A stretch of DNA of 64,000 nt, taken from NCBI GenBank assembly GCA_019670725.1, contig AP024629.1, positions 4,154,001 to 4,218,000 of the forward strand, given 5' to 3'. Of the stretch, positions 52,414-59,784 are shown in pieces (within the stretch, counting starts at the first letter, position 1; each line of letters opens with the position of its first letter). The stretch comes from Alphaproteobacteria bacterium SO-S41. Lineage in GTDB: Bacteria; Pseudomonadota; Alphaproteobacteria; Micropepsales; Micropepsaceae. Made by a program: the position numbers and the translations under genes. The notes under the pieces are model-generated. The model searched no databases. It saw nothing but the letters and a program-made list of their open reading frames with translations, and was not told where the DNA came from.

Positions 52414-53160
52414 ACTCGATCCAGCACCCCCAAAACCCCAACGCCAGTACGGGCAAAACGCCCCAGCGCCCCAAAGCAAAGGCGCAAGTATGCGAGCACC
52501 GAAATGCTCGCGCGGCGTCATCGCATCCTGCTTGAAGCCCAGCGTCTACTCGACGAGGCGGGGGTCGAGGGCTTCACTATTCGTGAATTGAGCCGGCGCG
52601 GAAAAGTGGCGCAGCGCACGCTTTATAACGTGTTCGGCAGCAAGGAAGAGATCGTCGCCTCGACCATCGAGGAGCGGCACAAGTCGCTGATGGAGAATGC
52701 CCGGCGCCTGCCCACCGCGCCGCGATCCCCGCTGGAACTCCGCCAGCTCGATGCCACGGCCGAAGCCGTGGTCAACCTGCGCAGTTATGCGACCGCCCTG
52801 GCGGCCGCGTTCTTTTCACCCACGGCGAACGACAAGATCTATCAGTCGCTGCGCCGCATCTCGGTCGAGAGCTCGGGCAACTGGCTCGACCGCGCGCAGG
52901 ACGCGAAGATCGTCCGCCAGCTGTCGCCTGAGGAAAAGGAACGCATTCTCTCGCTGACCGTGAATGCGGGCTACGCCACCACGCTCGACTGGGCCGCGGG
53001 CCGGATTTCGGACCAGGAAATGAAGCGCCGGTTCAAGGCGAACTTCCTGCTCTGCATCAGCTATGCGCTGCGTCCCGGACATCGCAAGGATGTCGAGAAA
53101 ATCCTCGACGCACTCCTCGCCGAACCCGCCGAGCCGCCGCCGAACGCCAAGGAGCGCTAA
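52411..53160 (+). CDS. TetR-family transcriptional regulator
   Basis: A 249-residue regulator with a basic, proline-rich N-terminal extension of about 30 residues, then the helix-turn-helix (RILLEAQRLLDEAGVEGFTI, RELSRRGKVAQRTLYNVFGS, KEEI) and a helical effector domain. The GTG at 52411 is proposed; an ATG at 52504 would remove the extension. It lies divergent from the second Rieske gene and inside the catabolic island, and is the only transcription regulator seen there, so it is the best candidate for island control. It overlaps the carrier gene stop by 4 bases (convergent). Confidence 0.88.
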   Translation: MTRSSTPKTPTPVRAKRPSAPKQRRKYASTEMLARRHRILLEAQRLLDEAGVEGFTIRELSRRGKVAQRTLYNVFGSKEEIVASTIEERHKSLMENARRLPTAPRSPLELRQLDATAEAVVNLRSYATALAAAFFSPTANDKIYQSLRRISVESSGNWLDRAQDAKIVRQLSPEEKERILSLTVNAGYATTLDWAAGRISDQEMKRRFKANFLLCISYALRPGHRKDVEKILDALLAEPAEPPPNAKER

Positions 53161-54539
53161 CGGCGCTCCGCCTCCTGCTTCGCCAAGGCGGCCCTGATGG
53201 CTTCATGCCGTTCGGCGTTCAGGCTGTAGCCCGTGCAGCACGCGGCACCCAGCAGCACGAAAATGGTGGGGCCGAGGATCGAGGCGATCTCCAGCCCGAA
53301 GATCGCGTCCGCCGTGTTCGCCGCGCCCGCCTTGGCGTCATAGCCCACCGCTGCCAGGACCTGGAAGGTCAGGAAGATCGAGAACGCACCTGCGGCTTTC
53401 GTCGTGAGCGTGATGATCGCGTAGAGCAGGCCGGCGCGTTCCTGGCCCTGGTCGAGCCGCAGTTCGTCGCTGATGTCGGCGGCCATGGCGCGGATGAGCG
53501 CCGTGAAGGCGGCGCTGAAGAACCCCATGACGAACATGGTGACCACGGCGACGGCGAGATTGCCGCCAGGTGTCAGCACCAGGGCGATCAGCGTGACGGC
53601 ATAGCCGAAGCCGGCGACCATCAAGGCGCGGTGCTTCGAAATACGGGCGCCCAGCCGGCCCATCAGCGGCGCGCCCAGGAATCCCGCTGAGATGGAGATT
53701 GCGAGGAGGATGCTCGCCTCCGTCAGCGAGAAGGACTTCGCGTCGATCAGGAGGAAGAGGACCGTCGCGCTGAGCCAGCCCGGCCCCAGCGACATGCAGA
53801 AATCGGCGAGCACGATGCGCCAGACGGTCGGGCGGCGCACGAGATCCCAATAGGTGCTGAGGCGGAAACGCACCTCGGTGAGATCCTCGCGGATGCGCTC
53901 CGGCGTGGAGAGAACCACAATGGCGACCGCGATGGGGGTCGCGGCGATGATGATCCAGCCCATCATCGGAACCGCGATCGCATCCGCCGCGCCGTATTGC
54001 GCGAGAACGACCGGCGTGAGGAACACCATCAGCGAGCCGACGACACCCGTCGCCACGATCAGCCCGAAAATCTTCGAGCGGTCCTCGTAGCGCAGGACCA
54101 GCGTCGCCGCCCACGCGGCATGCGACAGCGCGAGGATTGAGGTGCCGAGATAGAGGACGAGCAGCCAGATGACGAGCGTCGTCATCGTCATGCCGGCCGT
54201 ATCGACGAACAGCATATAGGTCGCCAGCATCAGCACCGGCACACCCGCGATGATCCAGGCGCGGTAGCGCCCAACAGGCGTGCGCGTGCGATCCATCGCG
54301 AGGCCGAGCAGCAGATCCACGCTGATGTCGATGATGCGTACCAGCGCGAAGGCCGAGCCGACGGCGGCTAGGCTGATCCCGACATGCGCCGCGAAATGGC
54401 GCGGCAGGTAGATCGCGATCGCGACTGTCAGCGCGGCGAGCGGAAAATTGCCCAGCGCAAAGGCGATATTGCGACCGAGAGAGCGTTCGCTGCCGGTGCG
54501 ATCGGCGCCGGGCGCGCCGGAATGTACTGCGAGAACCAT
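53157..54539 (-). CDS. MFS transporter of the GPH (glycoside-pentoside-hexuronide) type
   Basis: A 460-residue carrier with about 12 hydrophobic segments. GPH-like blocks include the early IAFALGNFPLAALTVAIAIY, FALVRIIDISVDLLLGLAMD followed by RTRTPVGRYRAW, a cation/sugar-site pattern close to MelB. Despite the family name, members in catabolic islands carry diverse solutes. It would bring the island's substrate across the inner membrane after the receptor at 59785. The OYE-type gene starts upstream on the same strand, 9 bases away. Confidence 0.88.
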   Translation of the reverse strand: MVLAVHSGAPGADRTGSERSLGRNIAFALGNFPLAALTVAIAIYLPRHFAAHVGISLAAVGSAFALVRIIDISVDLLLGLAMDRTRTPVGRYRAWIIAGVPVLMLATYMLFVDTAGMTMTTLVIWLLVLYLGTSILALSHAAWAATLVLRYEDRSKIFGLIVATGVVGSLMVFLTPVVLAQYGAADAIAVPMMGWIIIAATPIAVAIVVLSTPERIREDLTEVRFRLSTYWDLVRRPTVWRIVLADFCMSLGPGWLSATVLFLLIDAKSFSLTEASILLAISISAGFLGAPLMGRLGARISKHRALMVAGFGYAVTLIALVLTPGGNLAVAVVTMFVMGFFSAAFTALIRAMAADISDELRLDQGQERAGLLYAIITLTTKAAGAFSIFLTFQVLAAVGYDAKAGAANTADAIFGLEIASILGPTIFVLLGAACCTGYSLNAERHEAIRAALAKQEAERR

Positions 54540-54548
54540 GGCGCCGCC

Positions 54549-55685
54549 TCAGCGCGGCGTCGTGTAGTCGTCAGGCCCAACGACCTCTTCACGCTTGCTC
54601 TGCTCGTAGACGGGGTAGTCCGTGTATCCCTCGCTGCCTTGGGTGTAGTAGAATTCGAGGCGCGGGCGCTCGAGTTCCCAGCCGTTCTGGTAGCGGCGGT
54701 CGAGATCGGGATTGGCCATGATCGCCTGGCCGAGGCCGACGAAATCGCCGATCCCCGAGGCGACGCTCGCGACCGCTTTGGGGCGCGTGAAGCCGGCGAC
54801 CGGCATCATCGGGCCGTCGAACAGCGGGCGCAGCGTGCCGAAGACATCCCAGGAAATGCCGTAATTGCCGACCTGGAGATAGGCGATCTTGCGCTTCGAC
54901 AGTTCCTTGGCGACGTAGGAGTAGGTGCCGATCGCGTCGTCGTCGAAGACGTTGTGGAAGTTCCAGTCGGGGCTGACCTTGACGGCGACATAGGACGCGC
55001 CGCGCACCTCCGACATCGCATCGACGCAGGAGAGCAGGAAATTCGCACGGCGCTCGATGCTGCCGCCGAAATCGTCGTCACGGGTGTTGGTGTTGGTGGA
55101 GAGGAACTGCATCGGCAGATAGCCGCTGGCCGAATGGACCTCGACGCCGTCGAAGCCGGCTTCCACCGCCATCTGGGTGCAGCGCTTGTAGTGGCCGATG
55201 ACGTCGTAGATCTCGGGAATCGTCAGCGCCCGCGGCTGGGGATAGGGCCGTTTCGGCCGCGGGCAGTTGACAGTGTAGTGGCGCGCGGTCGGATCGGGCT
55301 GGACGGCAGAGGCCGAGATCGGCGTCGCATTGTCCGGCAGCATCAGGGGATCGCTGAGCCGGCCGACATGCATGAGCTGCGCGAAAATCTTGCCGCCCGC
55401 CGCGTGGACGGCATCCGTGACGGCGCGCCAACCCGTGACGTGCGACGCGGTGCAGAGGCCGGGCGAGAAGAGATAGCCCTTGCCCATGTCGTCGGGATAG
55501 ATGCCCTCGGTCACCAGAAGCCCGATGCCAGCACGCTGGCGGTAGTATTCGACGTTGAGCGCGTTGGGCGTGCCATCGAGGTTCGAGCGCTGGCGCGTGC
55601 AGGGCGCGAAGGCGAGACGGTTCTTCAGGCTGATAGTGCCGACCTGCAACGGCTCGAAGAGCCGGTGTAACTGATCCCCGGACAT
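54549..55685 (-). CDS. NADH:flavin oxidoreductase, old yellow enzyme family
   Basis: A 378-residue FMN-binding TIM barrel that usually reduces the C=C bond of enones. Family blocks: LKNRLAFAPCTRQRS near residue 20, GLLVTEGIYPD near 55, FAQLMHVGRLS near 101, the active-site strand VEVHSASGYLPMQFLSTNTN near 185 and DDDFGGSIERR. The substrate-binding pair is His with Ser (HSAS), where classic members have His-Asn or His-His. GGGAGGA precedes the ATG. It lies between the P450 and carrier genes on one strand and could reduce a ring enone made by the SDRs. Confidence 0.92.
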   Translation of the reverse strand: MSGDQLHRLFEPLQVGTISLKNRLAFAPCTRQRSNLDGTPNALNVEYYRQRAGIGLLVTEGIYPDDMGKGYLFSPGLCTASHVTGWRAVTDAVHAAGGKIFAQLMHVGRLSDPLMLPDNATPISASAVQPDPTARHYTVNCPRPKRPYPQPRALTIPEIYDVIGHYKRCTQMAVEAGFDGVEVHSASGYLPMQFLSTNTNTRDDDFGGSIERRANFLLSCVDAMSEVRGASYVAVKVSPDWNFHNVFDDDAIGTYSYVAKELSKRKIAYLQVGNYGISWDVFGTLRPLFDGPMMPVAGFTRPKAVASVASGIGDFVGLGQAIMANPDLDRRYQNGWELERPRLEFYYTQGSEGYTDYPVYEQSKREEVVGPDDYTTPR

Positions 55686-55745
55686 GGCGGCGTATCCTCC
55701 CGAAAGCTGCGCCTTGACGCGCAGTCTTGGTTTTTGGCGTTTGGC

Positions 55746-56972
55746 TTAGACGTTCCAGGTGACGGGCAATTCGCGAATGCCCTGAAGCACGGGGACGCGC
55801 AGCTCGGGCCGCGGCGGGCCGTCGAGCTGGATATTGGGCAGGCGGTCGAAGATCGCCTCGAGGAACAGCTGGCCCTCGATCCGCGAGAGCGGTGCGCCGC
55901 GGCAGATATGGATGCCGAAACCGAAGGCGAGGTGCTTGCGAAGCTCGCCCATGTCGCGGTCGAGATCGTATTTGTGCGGGTCCTTGAAGACGGTGGGGTC
56001 GAGATTGCCCGCCGCCCACAACATCATCACCTTGGTGTCGGCTTCCATTTGCAGCGGCCCGACCTCGGTTGCCTCGTTATTGGTGCGGAAAAGGCCCTGT
56101 ACGGGGGCATCGAGCCGCAGACACTCTTCGATCGCGACGGGGATGAGCTCGCGGTTCGCCGCGACCCGCTCGAAGCGTGAGCGGTCTTCCAGCAGGCGAT
56201 AAAGCAGGTTCGACAGCATGATCGTCGTCGTGCCGCTACCCGCCGTCAGCAGGAAGCTGCAGAAGCCGAGGATCTTCTCGTCCGTCAGGCGGCGGCCGTC
56301 GATTTCCGCTGTGATGAACTTGGTGAGCAGATTGTCTTCCGGCTGAGCCTCGCCGGTCTTCAGCTTGCGCTTCATGTCCTCGAGATGATCGGCGAGGAAA
56401 TGCGTTGCCGTATTCGGCCGGACGGCGGGCGCCTGGCGCTGGAGCATCTGGCCGATGCCCGCGAGGAAGCCGGCGCGGAACGAGGCGATGCCCTCTTGGT
56501 CGATATGCTTGCCGAACATCGTGAAGATGACCCAGAGCGGCAGCGGCTCTGAAATCTCCTTGTGAATGTCGCAGCGGCCGGACGCGATGAAGCTGTCGAT
56601 CCGTTCGTTGAGGAAGGCGCGGATGCCGGGGATGAAGCTTTCGAAATAGGCCTTGGAGAAGGCCTTGCCGACGAGGCGCGCTTCGAAGGTGTGTTCCGGC
56701 GGATCGACGGTGACGAGGACGCCCGGCGTTTCCGGCGGCTGGTACTGCAGGCCCGGACCGAACTTGCTGCTCCACTGCTTGGGCTTGAGGCAGGCCTCGA
56801 CAATGTCCTTGTGCGCGGCGAGGCCGTAGAAATCGCCATCGGTCGAATGCGCGAAGGGGCAACCGCTCTGGTGGATCGAGCGATAGGTTTCCTTGTAGTT
56901 CAGCAGGAAATCTTCCGAGTTGAAGTCCACTTCGGCGACCCCTGACACGGGGCACGTCTTCAACTCAGCCAT
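55746..56972 (-). CDS. Cytochrome P450
   Basis: A 408-residue soluble bacterial P450. The haem ligand motif is FGFGIHICRGAPLSRIE (Cys near residue 352); ExxR is in IEECLRLDAP near 288; the I-helix reads LLTAGSGTTTIML near 243. The acid that normally precedes the oxygen-activating Thr (AGxD/ETT) is Gly here. The N-terminus has no membrane anchor. It would hydroxylate the island's substrate with electrons from a ferredoxin encoded elsewhere. ATG at 56972 has AGGAG 7 bases upstream. Divergent from the SnoaL-like gene across a region rich in TATCA/TGATA repeats. Confidence 0.94.
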   Translation of the reverse strand: MAELKTCPVSGVAEVDFNSEDFLLNYKETYRSIHQSGCPFAHSTDGDFYGLAAHKDIVEACLKPKQWSSKFGPGLQYQPPETPGVLVTVDPPEHTFEARLVGKAFSKAYFESFIPGIRAFLNERIDSFIASGRCDIHKEISEPLPLWVIFTMFGKHIDQEGIASFRAGFLAGIGQMLQRQAPAVRPNTATHFLADHLEDMKRKLKTGEAQPEDNLLTKFITAEIDGRRLTDEKILGFCSFLLTAGSGTTTIMLSNLLYRLLEDRSRFERVAANRELIPVAIEECLRLDAPVQGLFRTNNEATEVGPLQMEADTKVMMLWAAGNLDPTVFKDPHKYDLDRDMGELRKHLAFGFGIHICRGAPLSRIEGQLFLEAIFDRLPNIQLDGPPRPELRVPVLQGIRELPVTWNV

Positions 56973-57060
56973 CACGTTCTCCTACTGGCGCGCCGTTTCC
57001 GGATCGGCGAAAGGCACCCTGTTCTTTGGGTTTGGCCTTAAGGTCACGAACCTACAAAAA

Positions 57061-57131
57061 CTATCACACGTGTCAATCTATTAGCGGCACGATACACTAT
57101 CATGCTTGCCACTAGTGATACTTTTCTATCA
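57061..57131. promoter_or_regulatory. Cluster of TATCA/TGATA repeats in P450/SnoaL divergent promoter
   Basis: Contains CTATCACACGTGTC (57061, with palindrome ACACGTGT), GATA-CAC-TATC (57091-57101) and TGATA-CTTTTC-TATCA (57116-57131, perfect 5-6-5). Pieces recur at 39145 (ACTTTTCTATC), 39198 (CTATCATGC), 52303 (GTGATACTTT) and 41357 (TAGTGATAC). Confidence 0.55.
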
Positions 57132-57182
57132 GATCACGTGCACGAGCGCGCGCGTCAGCGAGCCAAATGTAAGGAGGGAACA

Positions 57183-57680
57183 ATGCCCAACCAGGGACTC
57201 ACCTTGGAAACCCTGCTCGATCGCGCAGCGATCAGCGACGTTGTCCATCGCTATGCCACGGGCATCGATCGCCGAAACTGGACGCTTTACCGCTCATGCT
57301 TCGCCGACGAGGCGGTGTTCGATTTCGTGAGCTGGAGCGGCGGGGAACCGCGGCATCTGAAAGCCGATGACTGGACAGCTGGCGTGCAGGCCGGCCTCTC
57401 AGGCTTTGACGCCACGCAGCATATCAGCAGCAACCACGTGCACGAGATAGACGGCGATCGCGCGACCTGCGTCTCCTACATGAACGCACTGCACTACATC
57501 GTCGAAGACGGAAAGCGGCAGATGCAGGCGATCGGCGGCTACTACACCAATGTCTTCCGGCGCATCGGCGGCGAATGGCGCATCGAGGCCTGCAAGCTGA
57601 CCGTGACCTGGGAGATGGGCGACCGGGCGCTGTTCGACATCGCCAGGAAGCGCTGGCAAGCGCGCATCGCGGCCGCGTGA
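57183..57680 (+). CDS. SnoaL-like (NTF2-fold) protein
   Basis: A 165-residue single-domain protein: LLDRAAISDVVHRYATGIDR, then FADEAVFDFVSWSGGEP, FDATQHISSNHVHEIDGDRA and a YYTNVFRRIGGEWRIEACKL end. This fold serves as small hydratases, isomerases, cyclases or ligand binders in steroid and terpenoid pathways. The ATG at 57183 has AAGGAGGGAACA. It is followed after 15 bases by the epimerase-like gene. A second SnoaL-like gene occurs at 63396. Exact activity unknown. Confidence 0.87.
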   Translation: MPNQGLTLETLLDRAAISDVVHRYATGIDRRNWTLYRSCFADEAVFDFVSWSGGEPRHLKADDWTAGVQAGLSGFDATQHISSNHVHEIDGDRATCVSYMNALHYIVEDGKRQMQAIGGYYTNVFRRIGGEWRIEACKLTVTWEMGDRALFDIARKRWQARIAAA

Positions 57681-57695
57681 GCTAGGGGAACGATC

Positions 57696-58598
57696 ATGCG
57701 CGTATTGCTCTTCGGCGCCGGTGGCTATCTGGGCAAGGCCATCGGCCGGGCCTTGCAGGGCCACGGCCACAGCGTTGCCGCCCTCGCCCGCGATGCGGAC
57801 AGTGAAGCTAGGCTAAATGCGCAGGGGATCGATCCGGTGCGCGGCGATCTCGACGATCTCGCGGCGCTGACGCGCACCATCAAGGAAGCCGACGGCGTCA
57901 TCTTCGCGGCGGCCGTGCCGTTCGATCGGGAATGGCCGGTGGCGAGCGCGATTCTCGAGGCGCTGAAGGGCAGCGGCAAGCCGTTCATCCTGACGACGGG
58001 AACCGCGGTGCTCTCGCACGAGACGCATGAAGGCCAGTGGCGCGAGGAATCCTACGCCGAGGACGATGCTTTCACCCCGCCCCCATGGATCGCGACACGG
58101 GTCGCGACCGAGCAGCGCATCCGGGCGACGGACGGCGTGCGCGCCATGATCGTGCGACCGCCGCTGATCTGGGGGCTCGGCGGCAGCAAGCAGATTCCGG
58201 CGATCTTCGACTCGGTCAAGAAGACGGGCGCGGCCTGCTATATCGGCGCGGGCCTCAACCTCTACACCCATGTCCACGTCGAGGACCTCGCCGAGGTCTA
58301 TTGCCAGGCGCTGGTCAACGGCAAAGCCGGCGCGCTCTATCACGCGGTCGCCGGCGAGGCGAACTGGCGCAGTCTCGCCGAAGCCGTCGGCGCGGTGATG
58401 GGCTGTCCCGCGCGCAGCGTGACGATCGATGAAGCCAAGGAGATCTGGGGCGATTTCGTCGGCCCGCTCTTCTTCGGCGTCAGCAGCCGCTCGCGCTCAC
58501 CGCGCACGCGAAGTGAGTTGTCATGGCAGCCGCGTCATCTCGATGTGCTCGCCGACGTCCGCAACGGCTCGTACCGGGATCGCTACGCGCCGTCGTGA
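57696..58598 (+). CDS. NAD-dependent epimerase/dehydratase family protein (atypical SDR)
   Basis: A 300-residue atypical SDR. The nucleotide-binding motif is LLFGAGGYLGKAIGRAL (residues 3-19), then RGDLDDLAAL and TTGTAVLS. The usual YxxxK is not found: the expected segment reads PPWIATRVATEQRIRA. VRPPLIWGLGG and VHVEDLAEVYCQAL are typical of extended or atypical members. It may reduce, or only bind NAD(P). It follows the SnoaL-like gene on the same strand (AGGGGAA upstream), and its end overlaps the convergent VOC gene by 16 bases. Confidence 0.85.
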   Translation: MRVLLFGAGGYLGKAIGRALQGHGHSVAALARDADSEARLNAQGIDPVRGDLDDLAALTRTIKEADGVIFAAAVPFDREWPVASAILEALKGSGKPFILTTGTAVLSHETHEGQWREESYAEDDAFTPPPWIATRVATEQRIRATDGVRAMIVRPPLIWGLGGSKQIPAIFDSVKKTGAACYIGAGLNLYTHVHVEDLAEVYCQALVNGKAGALYHAVAGEANWRSLAEAVGAVMGCPARSVTIDEAKEIWGDFVGPLFFGVSSRSRSPRTRSELSWQPRHLDVLADVRNGSYRDRYAPS

Positions 58599-58960
58599 AA
58601 GGCGCAGAGCTTGTTGCCGTCGGGATCGCGGAAATAGGACATGTAATAGGGGCCGCCCCGCACGCCGGGCGCCCCTTCGTCCTTGGCGCCGAGGCTGAGC
58701 GCCTTGGCATGAAAGGCATCGACTTCGGCGCGTTCATCGAAGCGGAATGAGATCATGGTGCCGTTGCCGACCGTTGCAGGCTGGCCGTCATAAGGGCCCA
58801 GAACGGCGAAAGAGATCGCACCATTCTTGCCGTAAACCCGGCCGCCCGACTTGTGATCGAAGAGCTTCGAGATGCCGGCCAGCGGCAGCAGCGCATCGTA
58901 AAACGCTTTGGCCCGATCGTGATCGTTCGAACCCACCGAGGCATAAGCCACGCCGCTCAT
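58583..58960 (-). CDS. VOC / glyoxalase-fold protein
   Basis: A 125-residue VOC protein: GVAYASVGSNDHDRAKAFYD at the start, KSGGRVYGKNGAISFAVLGP in the middle and YMSYFRDPDGNKLCAFHDGA at the end. It resembles small glyoxalase/bleomycin-resistance-like proteins; the catalytic Glu near the C-terminus is not evident, since the strand reads KLCAF. It begins 11 bases after the SDR stop, with GGGGAG overlapping that region, so it is the second gene of the SDR-VOC pair. Confidence 0.85.
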   Translation of the reverse strand: MSGVAYASVGSNDHDRAKAFYDALLPLAGISKLFDHKSGGRVYGKNGAISFAVLGPYDGQPATVGNGTMISFRFDERAEVDAFHAKALSLGAKDEGAPGVRGGPYYMSYFRDPDGNKLCAFHDGA

Positions 58961-58971
58961 CGCCGTCTCCC

Positions 58972-59721
58972 CTACCAGGTTGCCATGCCGCCGTCGGCAT
59001 AGATGACGCCGCCGGTCATGTAGGATGAATCGTCAGATGCAAGGAAGGCCGCAGCGGCGGCGACTTCCTCCGCGCGGCCGCGACGCTTCATCGCGGTGCG
59101 GTTGGCGATCAGCGCATCGAAGCCGGCCATCGACTGATCCGTCGCCTGGAGACGGTCGAGCAACGGCGTTTCGGTGATGCCGGGCGAGAGGACGTTGACC
59201 CGCACACCCTGCGGCGCAAGGTCGTTCGCCCATGAGCGCGCGAAGGCGAGCAACGCCGCCTTGCTGGCCGAATAAACACCGCCGCCCATCAGCGTGATCG
59301 TATCGGCGACCGAGCCGATGATGATGACCGAGGCCGGGTTGTTCAGCAGCGGCAGCGCCTTCTGCGCGGTGAAGAACACGCTCTTCACGTTGAGCGCGAT
59401 CAGCTCGTCGAACGCGGCCTCCGTGCAGGTCTGGAGCGGCCCGGCGCCGGTGGAGCCGGCGCTGCAGACGAGGATATCGAGCTTGCCGAACCGCTCACCC
59501 GCCAGGGCCATCGCGCGGTCGAGGTCGGCGAGCCTAGTGACGTCGGCAGCGATGCCGAAGGCGCCCTGGCCAATCCCGGCGGCGGCCTCTTCGACGAGCG
59601 CCTGACGGCGGCCGACAATCGCTACTCTGGCCCCGTCATTCGCAAGTGCGGTCGCGATCGCGAGACCGATCCCGCTGCTGCCGCCTGTGACGAGAGCGGT
59701 ACGGCCGGCCAGCTTGCTCAT
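58972..59721 (-). CDS. Short-chain dehydrogenase/reductase, paralogue B
   Basis: A 249-residue classical SDR: TGGSSGIG (residues 12-19), GRR after the second strand, LVCSAGSTGAGPLQTCTE near 88, VYSASK near 152 and YMTGGVIYADGGMATW at the end. It is the same length as the SDR at 41525 and closely similar along its whole length. It lies 63 bases downstream of the receptor gene, beyond a hairpin, and upstream of the VOC gene. Likely acts on the same or a related alcohol/ketone. Confidence 0.92.
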   Translation of the reverse strand: MSKLAGRTALVTGGSSGIGLAIATALANDGARVAIVGRRQALVEEAAAGIGQGAFGIAADVTRLADLDRAMALAGERFGKLDILVCSAGSTGAGPLQTCTEAAFDELIALNVKSVFFTAQKALPLLNNPASVIIIGSVADTITLMGGGVYSASKAALLAFARSWANDLAPQGVRVNVLSPGITETPLLDRLQATDQSMAGFDALIANRTAMKRRGRAEEVAAAAAFLASDDSSYMTGGVIYADGGMATW

Positions 59722-59746
59722 GGTGTGGTCCTTGCCGAAAATGAGA

Positions 59747-59770
59747 AGGGCGGCCGCAACCGGCCGCCCT
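59747..59770 (-). terminator. Hairpin between receptor and SDR genes
   Basis: Perfect 10-bp stem AGGGCGGCCG / CGGCCGCCCT with a 4-base loop, 14 bases after the receptor stop (minus strand). A T-rich stretch follows in that direction. It should terminate or attenuate transcription into the SDR and VOC genes. Confidence 0.75.
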
Positions 59771-59784
59771 CCACAGGTCTTCGT

